Source: Treponema porcinum
GTDB taxonomy: Bacteria; Spirochaetota; Spirochaetia; Treponematales; Treponemataceae
Length of the DNA stretch: 64,000 nt
Assembly (NCBI RefSeq): GCF_900167145.1
Contig: NZ_FUWG01000016.1
Span: 1 to 64,000 of the forward strand
Direction: 5' to 3'
The position numbers were made by a program, and so were the translations under genes. The notes under the pieces were generated by a model. It did no database searches. It saw only the letters and a program-made list of their open reading frames with translations, and was not told where the DNA came from. This document shows, piece by piece, positions 62,720-64,000 of the stretch (positions are counted from its first letter, which is position 1; the number at the start of each line of letters is the position of its first letter).

Positions 62720-63055
62720 AAAATACCTCTTTAACTACTGATAATTCAAATATACGCATATAGAACAAAAAAGAAAAGAGAAATATTCTTTTTGACATTG
62801 ATAAAAATAAATGTAATAATCTATGCAACTATTTTGCAGTTTCGGTGTCTTATATTATAGAAAGGCATCAAGGATTGCAAGCTTGTTATTATAATCAGTA
62901 CTGAAAATCCCCTGCTGCGCTGATGCTTTTCTGCACTTTTACAGCAGCATATCTACAAAATAAAGCGGCTTTTGCCTGCTTTTATCCTGACAATGATAGG
63001 CGCTTTCGCAGAGAGAAAATATGCTTATCATAGACTTTTTATAGGAGACTACATT
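62720..63055. other. Divergent spacer between trxA and the acyl-CoA synthetase gene
   Basis: No gene. It carries the plus-strand promoter at 62792-62819 and a leader of about 225 nt with a possible long-range stem GCATCA (62865-62870) / TGATGC (62921-62926). No known riboswitch recognised. Confidence 0.5.
62792..62819 (+). promoter_or_regulatory. Promoter of the acyl-CoA synthetase gene
   Basis: -35 TTGACA (62792-62797), 16 bp, -10 TAATAA (62814-62819). Confidence 0.55.
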
Positions 63056-64000
63056 ATGTCTAGTTTATATCACGAATACCTTGTTGATGACAGAGATTTT
63101 ACAGATTATGAAGATTTCAAAAAAAATTGCAAATTAAAAACAAAACAAGATTTCAACTTTGCGTATGACATTGTTGACAGATATGCTTCTGATTTTCCGG
63201 GAAAACGTGCGTTAGTCTGGATTAATGACGAAGGTGAAGAGAAAACTTTTACGTTTGACGATATTTCGCGTGAATCAAAGCGTGCTGCATACTGGCTTGT
63301 TTCAAAAGGAATTAAAAAGGGTGACACTGTAATGCTCGTTCTTCGCCGCCGCTATGAATGGTGGATTTTAATGCCAGCACTTCACAGAATCGGTGCAATC
63401 GTCATTCCTGCAACTGACCAGCTTTTGCAAAGCGACATCGAATACCGTACGAATGCCGCTGATGTCAAAATGATAATTTCGTATGACAATCCGATTATTC
63501 AGGGCGAAATTGAAAAATCAATGCCGAATTCAAAAACAGTTCAGTATCTTGTAACTGTCGGCAAGGAAAAACGCGACGGCTGGATCAGCTTCCACGAAGA
63601 ATATGAAAAAGCGCCGGCAGAATTTCCGCGTCCGGTTGGAGAAGCTGCTACCCATAACAAAGACCCTATGCTTTTGTATTTTACGTCAGGAACGTCAGGT
63701 TATCCGAAAATGGTTTTACAGGACTACGACTACCCGATCGGTCACATTATGACGGCAAAATACTGGCACGGTGTTGTAGAAGACGGACTTCACCTTACAA
63801 TTGCAGAAACAGGCTGGGCAAAATCAACCTGGGGAAAACTTTACGGTCAGTGGATTGCCGGCACTGCGCTGTTTGTCTACGATATGAATATGTTCAAACC
63901 TGCAAAAATGCTTGAGATGATTTCAAAATACGGACTTACGACTTTCTGCGCACCGCCGACTGTATACCGCTATCTTGTACGGCAGAACTTGAGCAAATAC
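63056..64000 (+). CDS. AMP-forming acyl-CoA synthetase (3' end outside window)
   Basis: The first 315 codons lie in the window. N-terminal DFNFAYDIVDRYASDFPGKRALVW, LRRRYEWWILMPALHRIGAIVIPAT, and the AMP-binding loop YFTSGTSGYPK (about 208-218), followed by ETGWAKSTWGKLYGQW, match the medium-chain acyl/acetyl-CoA synthetase group. It activates a carboxylic acid with ATP and CoA. AGGAG precedes ATG 63056. The substrate cannot be settled without the C-terminal domain. Acetate, propionate or aromatic acids are possible. Confidence 0.88.
   Translation, partial: MSSLYHEYLVDDRDFTDYEDFKKNCKLKTKQDFNFAYDIVDRYASDFPGKRALVWINDEGEEKTFTFDDISRESKRAAYWLVSKGIKKGDTVMLVLRRRYEWWILMPALHRIGAIVIPATDQLLQSDIEYRTNAADVKMIISYDNPIIQGEIEKSMPNSKTVQYLVTVGKEKRDGWISFHEEYEKAPAEFPRPVGEAATHNKDPMLLYFTSGTSGYPKMVLQDYDYPIGHIMTAKYWHGVVEDGLHLTIAETGWAKSTWGKLYGQWIAGTALFVYDMNMFKPAKMLEMISKYGLTTFCAPPTVYRYLVRQNLSKY

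Noticed and set aside
1..64000. CRISPR array
   Set aside because: No regularly spaced direct repeats of 25-40 bp and no cas genes were seen.

Overview
The window looks like chromosome of a free-living or gut/oral-type Treponema (Spirochaetota). The reasons are the spirochaete-type EF-G, the LamG/FN3 and TPR envelope proteins, the beta-barrel outer-membrane protein with a KKTLGIAAAALVAG-type signal, two chemoreceptors and the moderately AT-rich composition. Unlike T. pallidum it carries fatty-acid, histidine and GABA metabolism, so it is not a minimal host-restricted species. Species assignment is inference; no rRNA gene is present.

Layout. 1-1.4 kb: the 3' end of an IS110-family transposase element abuts a CotH/FN3 lipoprotein gene and truncates it. 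1.6-4.3 kb: TfoX-like protein, guanine-deaminase-like protein, a dead WYL regulator, and an SPL-type radical SAM protein. 4.4-9.1 kb (minus strand): azlC-azlD-MFS-tandem MerR-ABC ATPase-ABC permease, probably one transcription unit; the MerR gene is split by a -1 frameshift. 9.2-11.5 kb: NimA-like flavoprotein, a hairpin-rich intergenic stretch, and an SLC13/ArsB-type permease. 11.5-14.7 kb (minus): HPt protein and hybrid sensor kinase. 14.8-18.7 kb: GABA fermentation module (gabT, 4-hydroxybutyrate dehydrogenase) divergent from a PucR regulator. 19-21 kb: porin-like protein with a structured leader, and PurO. 21-25 kb: phosphofructokinase, the lemA-TPM-TPM cluster, hemerythrin. 25.5-29 kb (minus): fabD-fabG-fabF-fabZ. 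29-35 kb: chemoreceptor, uvrC, LamG/FN3 protein. 35-42 kb: long TPR protein, MATE pump, small membrane protein, lgt, MinD-like ATPase. 42-48 kb: ctpA-rsmE-wecG-sigma54 activator, trmJ, STAS/zinc-ribbon protein. 48-51 kb: HisA-HisI-HisE fusion and hisD, preceded by a pair of DnaA boxes. 51-64 kb: small lipoprotein, a motif-rich spacer, fusA, an ATPase, a chemoreceptor, a membrane protein, a fused ECF transporter, Nudix, tRNA-Cys, trxA, and the start of an acyl-CoA synthetase.

The most consistent unexplained signal is transcriptional. Around a dozen first-in-operon genes have a -10 box (often an extended TGn -10) ending only 6-9 nt before the start codon and no Shine-Dalgarno sequence, which implies leaderless or nearly leaderless mRNAs. 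Other genes here have clear GGAG sites. Other notable points are the trifunctional histidine enzyme next to hisD, the perfect 10-bp dyad on the pucR promoter, a hairpin-bearing intergenic element present twice, the GTAAACA/TGTTTAC array before fusA, and the single-chain ECF transporter core. No CRISPR array, prophage or rRNA operon is visible.
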